A stretch of 36,086 bases of DNA from a bacterium (GCA_022844005.1 JALHMN010000031.1:1-36086), one strand, 5' to 3'. Numbered from the stretch's first letter, positions 7,137 through 15,097 are shown. Notes: generated by a model not told the origin, from the letters alone. A program made the numbers and translations.

Positions 7137-9082
7137 GCCCGCGCGACTCCCTTCGCCGGCCGGGCCGCGAGGCAGCGAAGCTACCGCTCTACTGGATCGC
7201 GGTGGCGCTGCTGGTGGGCGGGTTGGTCAGTCTCGCCCGCCCGGCCGCCGACGGGCGCATCCTGGCGGCGCTGGAGGATGCCAGCATCGACTGGCGCTTC
7301 AGCCTGCGCGGGCCACGTCCTCCACCGGCGGAGGTCGTCATCGTGGCATTGGACGACGCGACCCTGGCCGGGCTGGGGCGCTTCCCGGTCCCACGACTGC
7401 GTATCGCCGAGGCCATCGACCGGCTGGTCGACCTCGAAGCCGGGCAAATCGGCATCGACCTCCTGCTGGTGGAGGCCGGGGGTGACCCGGGCTCGGCCGG
7501 CGATGCGGCGCTGCAGGCCGCGTTACGCCGCGCCGATCGCCCGGTGATGGCGGTGGCCGGGGTCTTCCAGGGAGGCCCGCCCGGCGCGCAGGCGATCGAG
7601 ACGTTGCGCGCCGCAGCCCTGCCCATCGTGCTGCGTACCGGCCGGCAGACGGCGGGCGAAGCGCCGCACCCGCACGACTTCCTCGTTCCCGTGGCTGGCC
7701 TGCGCGCCGTCGCCCAGTTGGGCCATGTCAATCTGGCGACCGGCGCCGGTGGCATGCTGCGGCGTATGCCCCTCGCCCTTCCCCTCGGCGACCTGCAGAT
7801 TCCGGCATTGCCGCTGGTGCTGGCCGCCAACCGGCTGCTGGTCGGGCGCAATGACATCGTGCTCGATCTCGGCCGCGCGGTGCGGCTCGGCCCCCGGCAA
7901 GTGCCGACCGGACCGGGCAACGCGATCGAGATCAATCATTACGGCCCGCGCGGCAGCGTGCCGACCTACAGTGTGCTCGATCTGCTGCAGGGGCGTATCG
8001 ACCGCGATCGGGTGGCGGGCCGCACGGTGCTGATCGGATCGACCGCCACCGGCTTCGGCGACACCTTCATCACGCCCTTCAGCCGCGACGTCCCCGGTGT
8101 CGAGGTCCTGGCCAGCGTCTTCGGCAACCTGCTGCGGCAGGACGCCCTGATCCGCGACCGATCGATCGAGGGGATCGGCATTCTCGCCAGCGTCGGGCTC
8201 GCGCTTCTCGCCTTTCTCGCCGCCAACCTGCGCCTTCTGGGCCTTTCGATCGTCGCCTTTGGCCTTCTCCTGGCTGGCTGGGCGGCTGTGGTGCAGATCC
8301 TGTTCAGCGGCTGGAACCTCGCGCTGCCGGGCATCGAACCGACACTCGCCGCGATCATGGTAGCTCTCTTCGTCTATGCGGCGCGGATGCGCGCGCAGCG
8401 GCAGCGCAGCCAGGTGCTGGCCCGCGAACGCGCCAATCTCGCCGAAATGCACGCCCCCGCCATCGCCGACGCGGTGGCCAGCGGCGACCGTGCGCTGTTC
8501 GACGACCGTCCGCTGCAAGCAGCCGTGCTGTTCGTGGACGTCGTCGGCTATACCGGGCGCAGCGAGCGCCTGGGCCCGGACGGCACGGCGCGCTTCCTGC
8601 GCAACCTGCATGAGACGGTCGAAAGCGCGGCCTCGGCGCAGGGCGGCATCGTCACCCAGTTCATCGGCGACGGTGCGATGCTGGTCTTCGGACTGCCGCA
8701 ACCCGGGCCGACCGACGCGGCGGCGGCCCTCGCCTGCGCGCGCGACCTGCTGGCCGCGACCAGCCTGCCGATGGAGGGCGAACCGGTGCGGCTGCGGATC
8801 GGCATCCATTTCGGCCCGGTGGTGGCGACGAGGCTCGGCGGACACCGGCATCGGCAGATCTCGGTCGCCGGGGATACCGTCAACGTGGCGAGCCGGCTGG
8901 AGCAGCTGGCGCGCGGCCTTGAAACCCGGCTCGCCGTGTCGGACGCCGTGGTGAATGCGGCGCGAGAAACCGGCCGGGCGGACCTGCTGGCGGGCCTGGA
9001 GCGTATTCAGGCCATGCCGCTGCGCGGCCGCCTGATGCCTGTCGTGGTATGGGCACTGAGGGAAGACGCGGTTCCGGGCTAG
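7133..9082 (+). CDS. CHASE2-domain adenylate/guanylate cyclase (about 649 aa)
   Basis: This is a membrane sensor cyclase making a cyclic nucleotide. An N-terminal membrane segment (LPLYWIAVALLVGGLVSL) precedes a periplasmic CHASE2 domain of about 330 residues. Three membrane segments follow at about residues 345-425, then a cytoplasmic class III cyclase domain. Metal-binding aspartates are visible at D469 (LFVDVVGYT) and D513 (FIGDG), and transition-state residues at N584 and R588 (GDTVNVASR). The residue before FIGD, normally Lys in ATP cyclases, is Gln (Q509). The start is uncertain: no ATG, GTG or TTG precedes the first membrane segment except ATG 6935, deep inside the FecR gene. CTG 7133 overlaps the FecR stop as CTGA, so I used it. 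GTG 7202 would cut the first helix. The gene shares its terminal CTAG with convergent fdhD. Confidence 0.85.
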   Translation: MSPRDSLRRPGREAAKLPLYWIAVALLVGGLVSLARPAADGRILAALEDASIDWRFSLRGPRPPPAEVVIVALDDATLAGLGRFPVPRLRIAEAIDRLVDLEAGQIGIDLLLVEAGGDPGSAGDAALQAALRRADRPVMAVAGVFQGGPPGAQAIETLRAAALPIVLRTGRQTAGEAPHPHDFLVPVAGLRAVAQLGHVNLATGAGGMLRRMPLALPLGDLQIPALPLVLAANRLLVGRNDIVLDLGRAVRLGPRQVPTGPGNAIEINHYGPRGSVPTYSVLDLLQGRIDRDRVAGRTVLIGSTATGFGDTFITPFSRDVPGVEVLASVFGNLLRQDALIRDRSIEGIGILASVGLALLAFLAANLRLLGLSIVAFGLLLAGWAAVVQILFSGWNLALPGIEPTLAAIMVALFVYAARMRAQRQRSQVLARERANLAEMHAPAIADAVASGDRALFDDRPLQAAVLFVDVVGYTGRSERLGPDGTARFLRNLHETVESAASAQGGIVTQFIGDGAMLVFGLPQPGPTDAAAALACARDLLAATSLPMEGEPVRLRIGIHFGPVVATRLGGHRHRQISVAGDTVNVASRLEQLARGLETRLAVSDAVVNAARETGRADLLAGLERIQAMPLRGRLMPVVVWALREDAVPG

Positions 9083-9873
9083 ACGATCCGCTCTGCCCCG
9101 GTGAAAACGATCATCGAATCGGCGCGCGCCAGGGCGACGATGCAGACCCCGGCGGCGCGGGCGGCCGCCAATGCCCGTTCGGTCGGTGCCGAGATCGCGA
9201 CCAGCAGGCCGATGCCGCCCTGTGCCGCCTTCTCGACCAGTTCATAGGAACAGCGGCTGGTGACCAGGGCGAAGCCGGCGGCACGGTCGGTCTTGGCCGC
9301 CAGCAGGGCGCCCACCAGCTTGTCGAGCGCGTTGTGCCGCCCCACGTCCTCGCGCACACATAGAAGCCGGCCCTCGACATCGGCCCAGGCGGCGGCATGC
9401 ACGGCACCGGTTTCCGCATTCAGGCCCTGGCGGTCGGGCAGGGCGGCGAGCGCGGCACGGATGGCGGCGACAGCAATGCGCGGTGCCGCGCCGACCTGCG
9501 GCAGGTTGCGATTGGCGGCGGAAAGGGTCTCGATCCCGCAGAGCCCGCATCCCGTGCGCCCGGCGAGGAAGCGCCTGCGCTCCTTCAGGCCGGCAAATCG
9601 GCGCGCAGTCACCGTCATCCGCGCCTCGATGCCTTCGGGCAGGTGAACGACGTCGAGGTCGAGCAGATCCTCCGGCCCCGCGATGACGCCTTCGCTCAGC
9701 GAGAAGCCGAGGGCGAGGTCGGCGATATCGGCCGGCGTCGCCAGCATCACGACATGGCAGAGCCCGTTATAGACCAGCGCCACCGGCACTTCGGTCGCCA
9801 GCGGACGGTCGACGTGCTGGCGCAGGCTGCCGACAATCAGAAGGCCATCGGCCATATGGCGCGTATTCGTCAT
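9079..9873 (-). CDS. fdhD: FdhD, formate dehydrogenase accessory sulfurtransferase
   Basis: FdhD transfers sulfur from IscS to the molybdenum cofactor before its insertion into formate dehydrogenase, in the cytoplasm. The 264-residue protein carries the Cys pair C109 and C112 (TGCGLCG), the sulfur relay in this family. It also has an early Leu-Gly-Phe-Ser-Xaa-Xaa-Glu-Gly segment and the conserved Glu-Asp-Val-Gly-Arg-His-Asn-Ala-Leu-Asp-Lys segment. The length is normal. ATG 9855 is an alternative start. No formate dehydrogenase subunit or cofactor gene is in the window, so its client is elsewhere. Its stop codon overlaps that of the cyclase gene within one CTAG. Confidence 0.95.
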   Translation of the reverse strand: MTNTRHMADGLLIVGSLRQHVDRPLATEVPVALVYNGLCHVVMLATPADIADLALGFSLSEGVIAGPEDLLDLDVVHLPEGIEARMTVTARRFAGLKERRRFLAGRTGCGLCGIETLSAANRNLPQVGAAPRIAVAAIRAALAALPDRQGLNAETGAVHAAAWADVEGRLLCVREDVGRHNALDKLVGALLAAKTDRAAGFALVTSRCSYELVEKAAQGGIGLLVAISAPTERALAAARAAGVCIVALARADSMIVFTGAERIV

Positions 9874-9936
9874 TGCCGTCAGCCTATCATGAGAAGGCGA
9901 TCGGCGCCGGACGTGACGGCCTTCGCTTGTTCTGAG

Positions 9937-9949
9937 CCCCCACCGGGGG
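9937..9949. repeat. Short GC hairpin between fdhD and the divergent gene
   Basis: CCCCC (9937-9941) and GGGGG (9945-9949) surround a 3-base loop, with weak A-T and G-T extension. It sits midway in the 110-base divergent region between fdhD (minus) and the next plus-strand gene. It could be an operator or chance in this base composition. No clear promoter hexamers stand out around it. Confidence 0.2.
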
Positions 9950-9983
9950 TTAGGCTTGCCGTCTGCCTTTCTTCATTGCGGGG

Positions 9984-10703
9984 ATGATGATGCGTCGAAT
10001 AACGCTGCTCGCGCTCGCCTTCGCGCTATCGCTGTTTGCCGGTGGCGCACTGGCCGGCCAGTTCGTGGTCGTCAGTTCCAGCGAGGCGCAATGGAAGCCG
10101 GGCCAGGTCGTGGCCACCGGTGTCGTGCTCGATATACCCGCCGGCGGAAAGTTGACCCTGGTCGGGTCCGACGGCAAGACGCTGGTGATCCGCGGTCCCT
10201 ACAAGGGCGCGCCCAAGCCTCCCGCCGGAGGAAACGAACTGGCGGACAAACTGTCGAAGATGCTGTCCGCCAGCGCCGCCGACACCGGCACGCTCGGCGC
10301 CACCCGGACCGTCGGCATGGCCACGGTGTCGAGCGACGGGCGCACGCCCTTCAGCATCAGCTCGAGCATGACGGGGACGCAGTGCCTCGCCACCGGCGCG
10401 CCGGCGCAGATCTGGCGGGGCGCTGCATCGCGCATGGCCACCGGCAGCCTGATGCGCGTGGGGTCCTCCGAGCAGGGCGAGCTTCGCTGGCCGGCGCGCG
10501 AGCGACTGACCGCCTGGCCCGCCGAGGTTGCGGTTCAGGACGGCGGGCGGTATCTCCTGCGGGTCCAGGGGCGGTCCCAGCCTGCGGAGTTCCAGATCAA
10601 ACTGGTTCCCGGCAATCTGCCCAGCGATGGTCATCGCGCCCTGTGGATGATGGAGCAGGGCTGCGCCGACCAGGCGCGCCTCCTGCTCGAAGGCGAGGAC
10701 TGA
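9984..10703 (+). CDS. Secreted FecR-like hypothetical protein (239 aa)
   Basis: I do not recognise this as a named family. It has a clear signal peptide: Met-Met-Met-Arg-Arg, a hydrophobic core, then Ala-Leu-Ala before Gly-Gln. The mature N-terminus (about 35-75) alternates Gly turns and strands, with a Lys-Pro-Gly-Gln-Val-Val-Ala-Thr-Gly turn, an Ile-Pro-Ala-Gly-Gly strand start and an Arg-Gly-Pro-Tyr-Lys-Gly end. This looks like a FecR-type beta region. Two cysteines (C134 and C227) could form a disulfide in the periplasm. Three ATG codons in a row (9984, 9987, 9990) make the exact start unclear, and the ribosome site is weak. It lies 7 bases before rlmJ, so the two are probably co-transcribed, and it is divergent from fdhD. 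Confidence 0.7.
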   Translation: MMMRRITLLALAFALSLFAGGALAGQFVVVSSSEAQWKPGQVVATGVVLDIPAGGKLTLVGSDGKTLVIRGPYKGAPKPPAGGNELADKLSKMLSASAADTGTLGATRTVGMATVSSDGRTPFSISSSMTGTQCLATGAPAQIWRGAASRMATGSLMRVGSSEQGELRWPARERLTAWPAEVAVQDGGRYLLRVQGRSQPAEFQIKLVPGNLPSDGHRALWMMEQGCADQARLLLEGED

Positions 10704-10710
10704 TCGTATC

Positions 10711-11553
10711 TTGAACTATCGTCACGGATATCACGCCGGCAACTTCGCCGACGTGCTGAAGCACGCGGTGCTGACATGCATCGCGGCCAGGCTCGCGCGC
10801 GTGGCGAAGCCCGTGCTGGCGATCGACATGCATGCCGGCGCGGGACTCTATGACCTGCAGGCGCCCAACGCCTTGAAGACGGGCGAATGGCGCGAGGGCA
10901 TCGGGCGGGTGATGGCCGCTCCGCAGGCACCCGAGGTGCTGAAGCCCTATATCGACATCGTGAAGCGGGCCAATCCGGGTGGTGAGATTCGCTACTACCC
11001 CGGATCGCCGCTGATCCTGCGCGACACGTTGCGGCCCACCGACAAGATCGCACTCTACGAGATGCGGCCGGAGGATGCGCAGGCGCTGGCCCAGCTGACC
11101 AAGCCCGACAAGCGCATCAAGGCGCGCCGCGCCGATGGCTGGAAAGCGATCGTCGCCGAGATCCGCTCGCCCGATGTGCGCCCATTGGTACTGATCGACC
11201 CGCCGTTCGAGAGTGACGCCGATTTCGACCGCTCGCTCGATGCGGTCTCGGCGGCGCGTACGCGCTCGGACACCGCCTGCGTGATGGTCTGGCACCCGAT
11301 CAAGGACGAGAAGCCCGTCGCCGCCTTCCGCGACAAGGTGAAGCGCGGGACCAGCGATGCCCTGATGACGGTGGAACTGGCGGTGGCACCGCCGGCCAAG
11401 GGCGAGAAGCTGACCGCGAGCGGCCTTCTCATTCTTCGTCCGCCTCGCGGCCTGAACGAAGACCTGCACGCCATGCTGCCCTGGCTGAAGGAAAAGCTGG
11501 CCGTGGCGGACGGCGCGAGCGCCGAATGGCGCTGGCTGATCGCACCGCGGTGA
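10711..11553 (+). CDS. rlmJ: RlmJ, 23S rRNA (adenine-2030-N6)-methyltransferase
   Basis: RlmJ methylates A2030 of 23S rRNA using S-adenosylmethionine. The 280-residue protein opens with the family signature MNYRHGYHAGNFADVLKHAVL. It has the cofactor-binding MHAGAGLYDL segment near 35 and the catalytic N6-adenine motif Asp-Pro-Pro-Phe at 163-166. The length matches E. coli RlmJ. The start is TTG at 10711, fixed by the conserved N-terminus, since no ATG or GTG is available at that point. It follows the FecR-like gene by 7 bases and overlaps the next gene by 4 bases (GTGA). Confidence 0.96.
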   Translation: MNYRHGYHAGNFADVLKHAVLTCIAARLARVAKPVLAIDMHAGAGLYDLQAPNALKTGEWREGIGRVMAAPQAPEVLKPYIDIVKRANPGGEIRYYPGSPLILRDTLRPTDKIALYEMRPEDAQALAQLTKPDKRIKARRADGWKAIVAEIRSPDVRPLVLIDPPFESDADFDRSLDAVSAARTRSDTACVMVWHPIKDEKPVAAFRDKVKRGTSDALMTVELAVAPPAKGEKLTASGLLILRPPRGLNEDLHAMLPWLKEKLAVADGASAEWRWLIAPR

Positions 11554-12503
11554 ATACGGGCCGGGCCAGGTTCCTGGCCCGCCTGCCGGTCAACCTGTTC
11601 GGCGCCGTCATGGGCCTCTGCGGGCTGGGCCTGGCATGGCGCAAGGCAGCGCAGGTACTGGGCGCGCCGGCGGCGATCGGCGAAGCGATCCTCCTGCTCG
11701 CGGGCGTCGTCTTCGTCGTTCTCGGCTGTGTCTACGCGATGAAGGCGATGCGTCATCCGCCGGCGATCGCGGCCGAGTTCGTGCATCCACTGGCCGGTAA
11801 CTTCTTCGCCGCCATCGCCATCTCGCTGCTGCTTCTGGCGGCGGCGCTGGCCCCGCATGCGCCCGGGCCTGCGCGCGTGCTCTGGATCGTCGGCGCCATC
11901 GGCGAATACGCCGCGGCCATCGCCGCCGTCCGCGGCTGGATCGCCCGCGCGACGCCACGCGAGGCGGCCAATCCCGCCTGGTTCGTGCCGGTCGTGGGCT
12001 GCATCGTGGCACCGATCGGCGGCGTCGCGCTCGACCTGCACGGCGCTTCGTGGATCCTGTTCGGCACAGGGATCACCGCCTGGATGTTCCTGCTGCCGAT
12101 GGTCGTACAGCGCCTGGTCTTCGAGGCGGTCGTGCCGGCGCCGGCCACACCGACCTTCTGCATCCTGGTCGCGCCGCCGGCCGTGGGTTTCATCGCCCTC
12201 GACGCGCTGACGGCCGGGGCCGCCGGTGTGGGCGGACATCTTCTCTACGGCGGCGCCGTCTTCTTCATGGCACTGGTCCTGTCGCTGGCCGGGCGCATCG
12301 CAGCGGCGCCCTTCACCCCCGCCTGGTGGGCGACGAGCTTTCCTACCGCCGCCTTCACGGTGGCGACGCTGCGCTACGGAGAGTTGTTTCCGTCGATCGC
12401 GGCCGGCTGGGGCGGCGCGGCGATGCTGGCCACGGCGAGCATATTGATCGGCTATCTCTTCGCCCGCTCGGCGGTCGCGCTCTTGCGCGACCGCTTCTTC
12501 TGA
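11550..12503 (+). CDS. TehA/SLAC1 (TDT) family anion channel or transporter
   Basis: This is a polytopic inner-membrane protein of about 317 residues with roughly ten hydrophobic helices. It begins RLPVNLFGAVMGLCGLGLAWR, the opening of the tellurite-resistance/dicarboxylate transporter (TDT, SLAC1) fold. Later it has NPAWFVPVVGCIVAPIGG and FPTAAFTVATLRYG, both at expected places in that family. Members move anions such as dicarboxylates, chloride or sulfite, and the substrate here is not readable. GTG 11550 overlaps the rlmJ stop as GTGA and leaves the usual dozen residues before helix 1. ATG 11526, 24 bases earlier, is the alternative. It ends 7 bases from the convergent phasin gene. Confidence 0.85.
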   Translation: MNTGRARFLARLPVNLFGAVMGLCGLGLAWRKAAQVLGAPAAIGEAILLLAGVVFVVLGCVYAMKAMRHPPAIAAEFVHPLAGNFFAAIAISLLLLAAALAPHAPGPARVLWIVGAIGEYAAAIAAVRGWIARATPREAANPAWFVPVVGCIVAPIGGVALDLHGASWILFGTGITAWMFLLPMVVQRLVFEAVVPAPATPTFCILVAPPAVGFIALDALTAGAAGVGGHLLYGGAVFFMALVLSLAGRIAAAPFTPAWWATSFPTAAFTVATLRYGELFPSIAAGWGGAAMLATASILIGYLFARSAVALLRDRFF

Positions 12504-12510
12504 TCCGGGG

Positions 12511-12996
12511 CTACTTCTTGCCGAAGAGCTGGCCGACCTCCTGCATGTTGGCCATGAAGCGCTTGGACAGAACTTCCATCGCTTCCTGCTGCGCCTTGGT
12601 CATCATCTCGGAGAGTTCCTTGGCGTTGGAGACGGCGCTTTCCAGCATCGTCTTCGCCACCTCGGCCTGCTTGCCGGCGGCCTGCTCCGGAGCGTGACCG
12701 TTCATCAGCTCCTTCACCGCGCCCGACATCTGTTCCATGGACTGCTTCATGATCTCGGCATGGCGGCGGGCCACCGCCTGCATGCCGTCGGCAGCCAGCG
12801 TCTGCGCTTCCTGCACCGCTTCCAGGTTCTTGGTCTGCAGCGCCACCAGCTTTTCCATGTCCAGGCCCGGCATGGCGGGCATCTTCATGTCCTTGAACAT
12901 CTTCGTCGGGTCGAAGCCGGCCGTGAACTTGGTCATGTCGAATCCCCCGAACTTGGTCGGATCGAAAGCGCCGAACGGCGAATCCGTCTTGGCCAT
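12511..12996 (-). CDS. Phasin family protein (polyhydroxyalkanoate granule-associated)
   Basis: Phasins coat polyhydroxyalkanoate granules and control their size. The 161-residue protein has the amphipathic, Met/Gln/Ala-rich long-helix pattern of phasin_2. A Met-Glu-Lys-Leu-Val-Ala-Leu-Gln-Thr-Lys-Asn-Leu-Glu segment is followed by Gln-Xaa-Xaa-Ala, and Ser-Xaa-Arg-Phe-Met-Ala-Asn-Met-Gln-Glu lies near the end. The N-terminus is unusual: FDPTKF, FDMTKF and FDPTKM repeat at about 8-10 residue spacing. ATG 12996 lies behind AGAGGGG; an in-frame ATG at 13014 is possible but poorly placed. No synthase or PhaR gene is in the window. The upstream region holds a perfect palindrome and a TGCA-N-TGCA site. 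Confidence 0.88.
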   Translation of the reverse strand: MAKTDSPFGAFDPTKFGGFDMTKFTAGFDPTKMFKDMKMPAMPGLDMEKLVALQTKNLEAVQEAQTLAADGMQAVARRHAEIMKQSMEQMSGAVKELMNGHAPEQAAGKQAEVAKTMLESAVSNAKELSEMMTKAQQEAMEVLSKRFMANMQEVGQLFGKK

Positions 12997-13031
12997 GGTT
13001 CTGCCCCTCTTCAAAGATATGGCGTTGCGCC

Positions 13032-13045
13032 GATAGTATACTATC
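13032..13045 (-). promoter_or_regulatory. Perfect 14-bp palindrome over the phasin promoter
   Basis: GATAGTATACTATC is a perfect palindrome in an otherwise GC-rich region, 36-49 bases before the phasin start. On the minus strand it contains TATACT, a 5-of-6 match to the -10 consensus. It could therefore be the promoter core, a repressor operator over it, or both. Confidence 0.5.
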
Positions 13046-13055
13046 CGGCGAATAT

Positions 13056-13064
13056 TGCACTGCA
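13056..13064 (-). promoter_or_regulatory. TGCA-N-TGCA inverted repeat, possible PhaR site
   Basis: Two TGCA half-sites flank a single C, about where the -35 of the phasin promoter would fall. PhaR-type repressors of polyhydroxyalkanoate genes in alphaproteobacteria are known to bind TGC/GCA-rich inverted repeats in phasin promoters. Assignment to PhaR is an inference, because no phaR gene is in the window. Confidence 0.35.
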
Positions 13065-13107
13065 GCGATAGCGCGGCATTTTCCGCCCGCCCCCGGCGGG
13101 CGTCAAG

Positions 13108-13731
13108 CTAAGTTGCGGATGCCGCGCCCCGGCGTCGCACAAAAGTGAGGCGGTCCATCAGACCACCCGCCTGTCTGAGACGTTTGTCGAGATGCGCCAT
13201 GGTCCGCGCCGCATCTTCGGTTTCGTCCGTGAGCCAGACGCGCAGCGTATCGGCATAGAGGGCGGCAAGCCCCTTGCGGACGAGGAGACCGCGAAGACCC
13301 TCGGCCTCGCTTCCCGCCGCCGCCAGCATCCAGCGGATGGTGCGGCGCAGCGAAGCGGCGAGAACAAGGCCGAGGCCGAGCGGATCGGCCGCCGCGGCGC
13401 GCATGAGGTCCGAAACCAGCGCCTTGCGCGGCGCCAGCAGGTCGAAACGGCGCATCACCACCTCGAACAGGCGGTCACGCAGATCTTCATGGGCGCCGGC
13501 CTCACCGCCTTCGATCATGGCCGCATCGATACGCCGGAACCAGGCCGCGAGGACGGCACCCTTGCCGGGATAGGCCAGCAGCACCTCGGAGAGCGGTCGC
13601 TCGGCCGCGGCGGCGATTTCGGCCATCGTCACCTGACCGAAGCCGCGGTCGGCGAAGAGGCCGAGTGCCACCTCGACGACGTCCGGCTGCGCCGGTGCCT
13701 TGCTTTTGGAAGTCTTCGCTGTACGAGCCAT
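13108..13731 (-). CDS. TetR-type protein with COQ9-like C-terminal domain
   Basis: The 207-residue protein has an N-terminal TetR-like helix-turn-helix (VEVALGLFADRGFGQVTMAEIAAAAERP, about residues 18-45). The C-terminal half has a Gly-Leu-Xaa-Ala-Leu-Tyr-Ala-Asp-Thr-Leu segment, Val-Trp-Leu-Thr-Asp-Glu, and a closing Leu-Asp-Lys-Arg-Leu. That is the pattern of COQ9, a TetR-fold lipid-binding protein of ubiquinone synthesis. It may be a true COQ9 homologue acting in ubiquinone synthesis, or a DNA-binding regulator of that subfamily. The basic, Lys/Ser-rich N-terminus fits DNA binding. ATG 13731 was chosen because an upstream Met (13767) would overlap proC. It follows proC by 25 bases. Confidence 0.75.
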   Translation of the reverse strand: MARTAKTSKSKAPAQPDVVEVALGLFADRGFGQVTMAEIAAAAERPLSEVLLAYPGKGAVLAAWFRRIDAAMIEGGEAGAHEDLRDRLFEVVMRRFDLLAPRKALVSDLMRAAAADPLGLGLVLAASLRRTIRWMLAAAGSEAEGLRGLLVRKGLAALYADTLRVWLTDETEDAARTMAHLDKRLRQAGGLMDRLTFVRRRGAASAT

Positions 13732-13756
13732 GCCTCTGAAGGTAGGGGCGCGGCCC

Positions 13757-14566
13757 CTAGCCGGCAAGCTCGCGGCTGCGCCGGCTGGCCGCGGCGATGG
13801 CGCGGGTCATGAGCGGCGCCAGCCCATCGGGTGCCATCAGCACCTCCAGCGCCGCCGCCGTGGTGCCGCCGGGGCTGGTGACGTTCTTGCGCAGCTGCTC
13901 GGCGCTTTCGGAAGCCCGGTGGGCCAGCTCTCCCGCTCCGCTCACCGTCGCCCGGGCGAGCCGGAGCGCGAGATCCTCCGGCAGGCCGGCAGCCACCCCC
14001 GCCGCCGCGAGGTGTTCGATCAGCAGGAAGACATAGGCCGGGCCGGAACCGGAGACGGCCGTCACCGGGTCCATCAGCGCCTCGTCCTCGATCCAGGCGG
14101 TTTCGCCCACCGCCGTCATCAGGCTTTCGCAGGCGCTTCTGGCCGCCGCGCCGACATGCGCATTGGCGCAGAGCACGGTGATGCCGCGGCCGACCGCCGC
14201 CGGCGTGTTCGGCATCGCCCGAACCACGGCGGCGCGGTTGCCGAAGGCGGCCTCGAAACCGGCGATGGTCTTGCCGGCCGCGATCGACAGATAGGTGGCG
14301 CCGTGGGTGGCGAAGCGGGCGACCGGCGGCATGGCCTCGACCATGCTCTGCGGCTTCACCGCCAGGAGCACGATTTCCGGCGTGAAGGCCGCCGGCACCT
14401 CGGCCGCGGTGGCGAAGACGCTGACGCCCCTGGCGCGCACGATGTCGGCAGTGGCGGCGAAAGGCTCGACCACCACGACCATGTCCTTCGCCTTGCCCTG
14501 GCCGAGCCAGCCCTCGAGGAGCGCCTGGCCCATCTTGCCGCAGCCGACGAGAAGTATCCGGCTCAT
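13757..14566 (-). CDS. proC: ProC, pyrroline-5-carboxylate reductase
   Basis: ProC makes proline from pyrroline-5-carboxylate with NAD(P)H in the cytoplasm. The 269-residue protein begins MSRILLVGCGKMGQALLEGW, a Rossmann nucleotide-binding motif. It has MPNTPAAVGRG near 115 and the substrate-binding DPVTAVSGSGPAYVFLL near 160, then a dimerising helical C-terminus with the family's Thr-Ser-Pro-Gly-Gly-Thr-Thr. The length is normal. The ATG overlaps the stop of ybjN as ATGA, so the two are translationally coupled. The frame extends well upstream but only through ybjN. Confidence 0.97.
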   Translation of the reverse strand: MSRILLVGCGKMGQALLEGWLGQGKAKDMVVVVEPFAATADIVRARGVSVFATAAEVPAAFTPEIVLLAVKPQSMVEAMPPVARFATHGATYLSIAAGKTIAGFEAAFGNRAAVVRAMPNTPAAVGRGITVLCANAHVGAAARSACESLMTAVGETAWIEDEALMDPVTAVSGSGPAYVFLLIEHLAAAGVAAGLPEDLALRLARATVSGAGELAHRASESAEQLRKNVTSPGGTTAAALEVLMAPDGLAPLMTRAIAAASRRSRELAG

Positions 14567-15063
14567 GCCTCGCCCATGGTTTCGATCATTGCCGAATCGA
14601 GCGCATCGCGCGCCTCCTTGCCGCCCCAGATGGCGAACTGGAAGGCGGGATAATAGCGCTCGCATTCGCTGAGCGCCGTTTCCACCACCTGCTCGATCTG
14701 CCGGGCGGTGGGCGCCGGTCCGTCGCGCAGCAAGAGCGTATGGCGGAAGACCAGCATGCGCTCGTCGTGCCACAGGTCGAAATGACCGAGCCACAGCCGC
14801 TCGTTCACCAGCACGATCAGGCTGTTCAGCTCGCGCTTGCGGGGTTCCGGCACGCGAAGATCGAAGGCACAGGAGAATTGCAGCGCCCCATGCTCGATCC
14901 GGCGCGAGAACCACAGCTGGTATTCCGACCATTGCCCGGCGACGCCGGAGACGAGTTCGTCGTCGCCCTGGCGCTCGAAAGGCCAGTCGTTCTCGGTGAT
15001 CAGGTGTTCCACGATGTCGAGAGGGTCGTCGACGACATCGGTCTCGATGCGGCGAAGGCTCAT
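14563..15063 (-). CDS. YbjN domain-containing protein
   Basis: The 166-residue protein matches the YbjN/DUF1790 family. It has an N-terminal Asp-Pro-Leu-Asp-Ile-Val-Glu segment, a Gln-Trp-Ser-Glu-Tyr-Gln-Leu strand, Phe-Ser-Cys-Ala-Phe-Asp-Leu, Leu-Asn-Xaa-Leu-Ile-Val-Leu-Val-Asn-Glu, and a final Pro-Ala-Phe-Gln-Phe. The family resembles a secretion-chaperone fold and its biochemical role is not settled. In alphaproteobacteria it is often found directly before proC, as here with a 4-base overlap. It begins 134 bases after the ispG stop, beyond a possible terminator. Confidence 0.85.
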   Translation of the reverse strand: MSLRRIETDVVDDPLDIVEHLITENDWPFERQGDDELVSGVAGQWSEYQLWFSRRIEHGALQFSCAFDLRVPEPRKRELNSLIVLVNERLWLGHFDLWHDERMLVFRHTLLLRDGPAPTARQIEQVVETALSECERYYPAFQFAIWGGKEARDALDSAMIETMGEA

Positions 15064-15097
15064 CCGCTCTCCCCTCTACGGCGCGCCGGCCGGGCGC

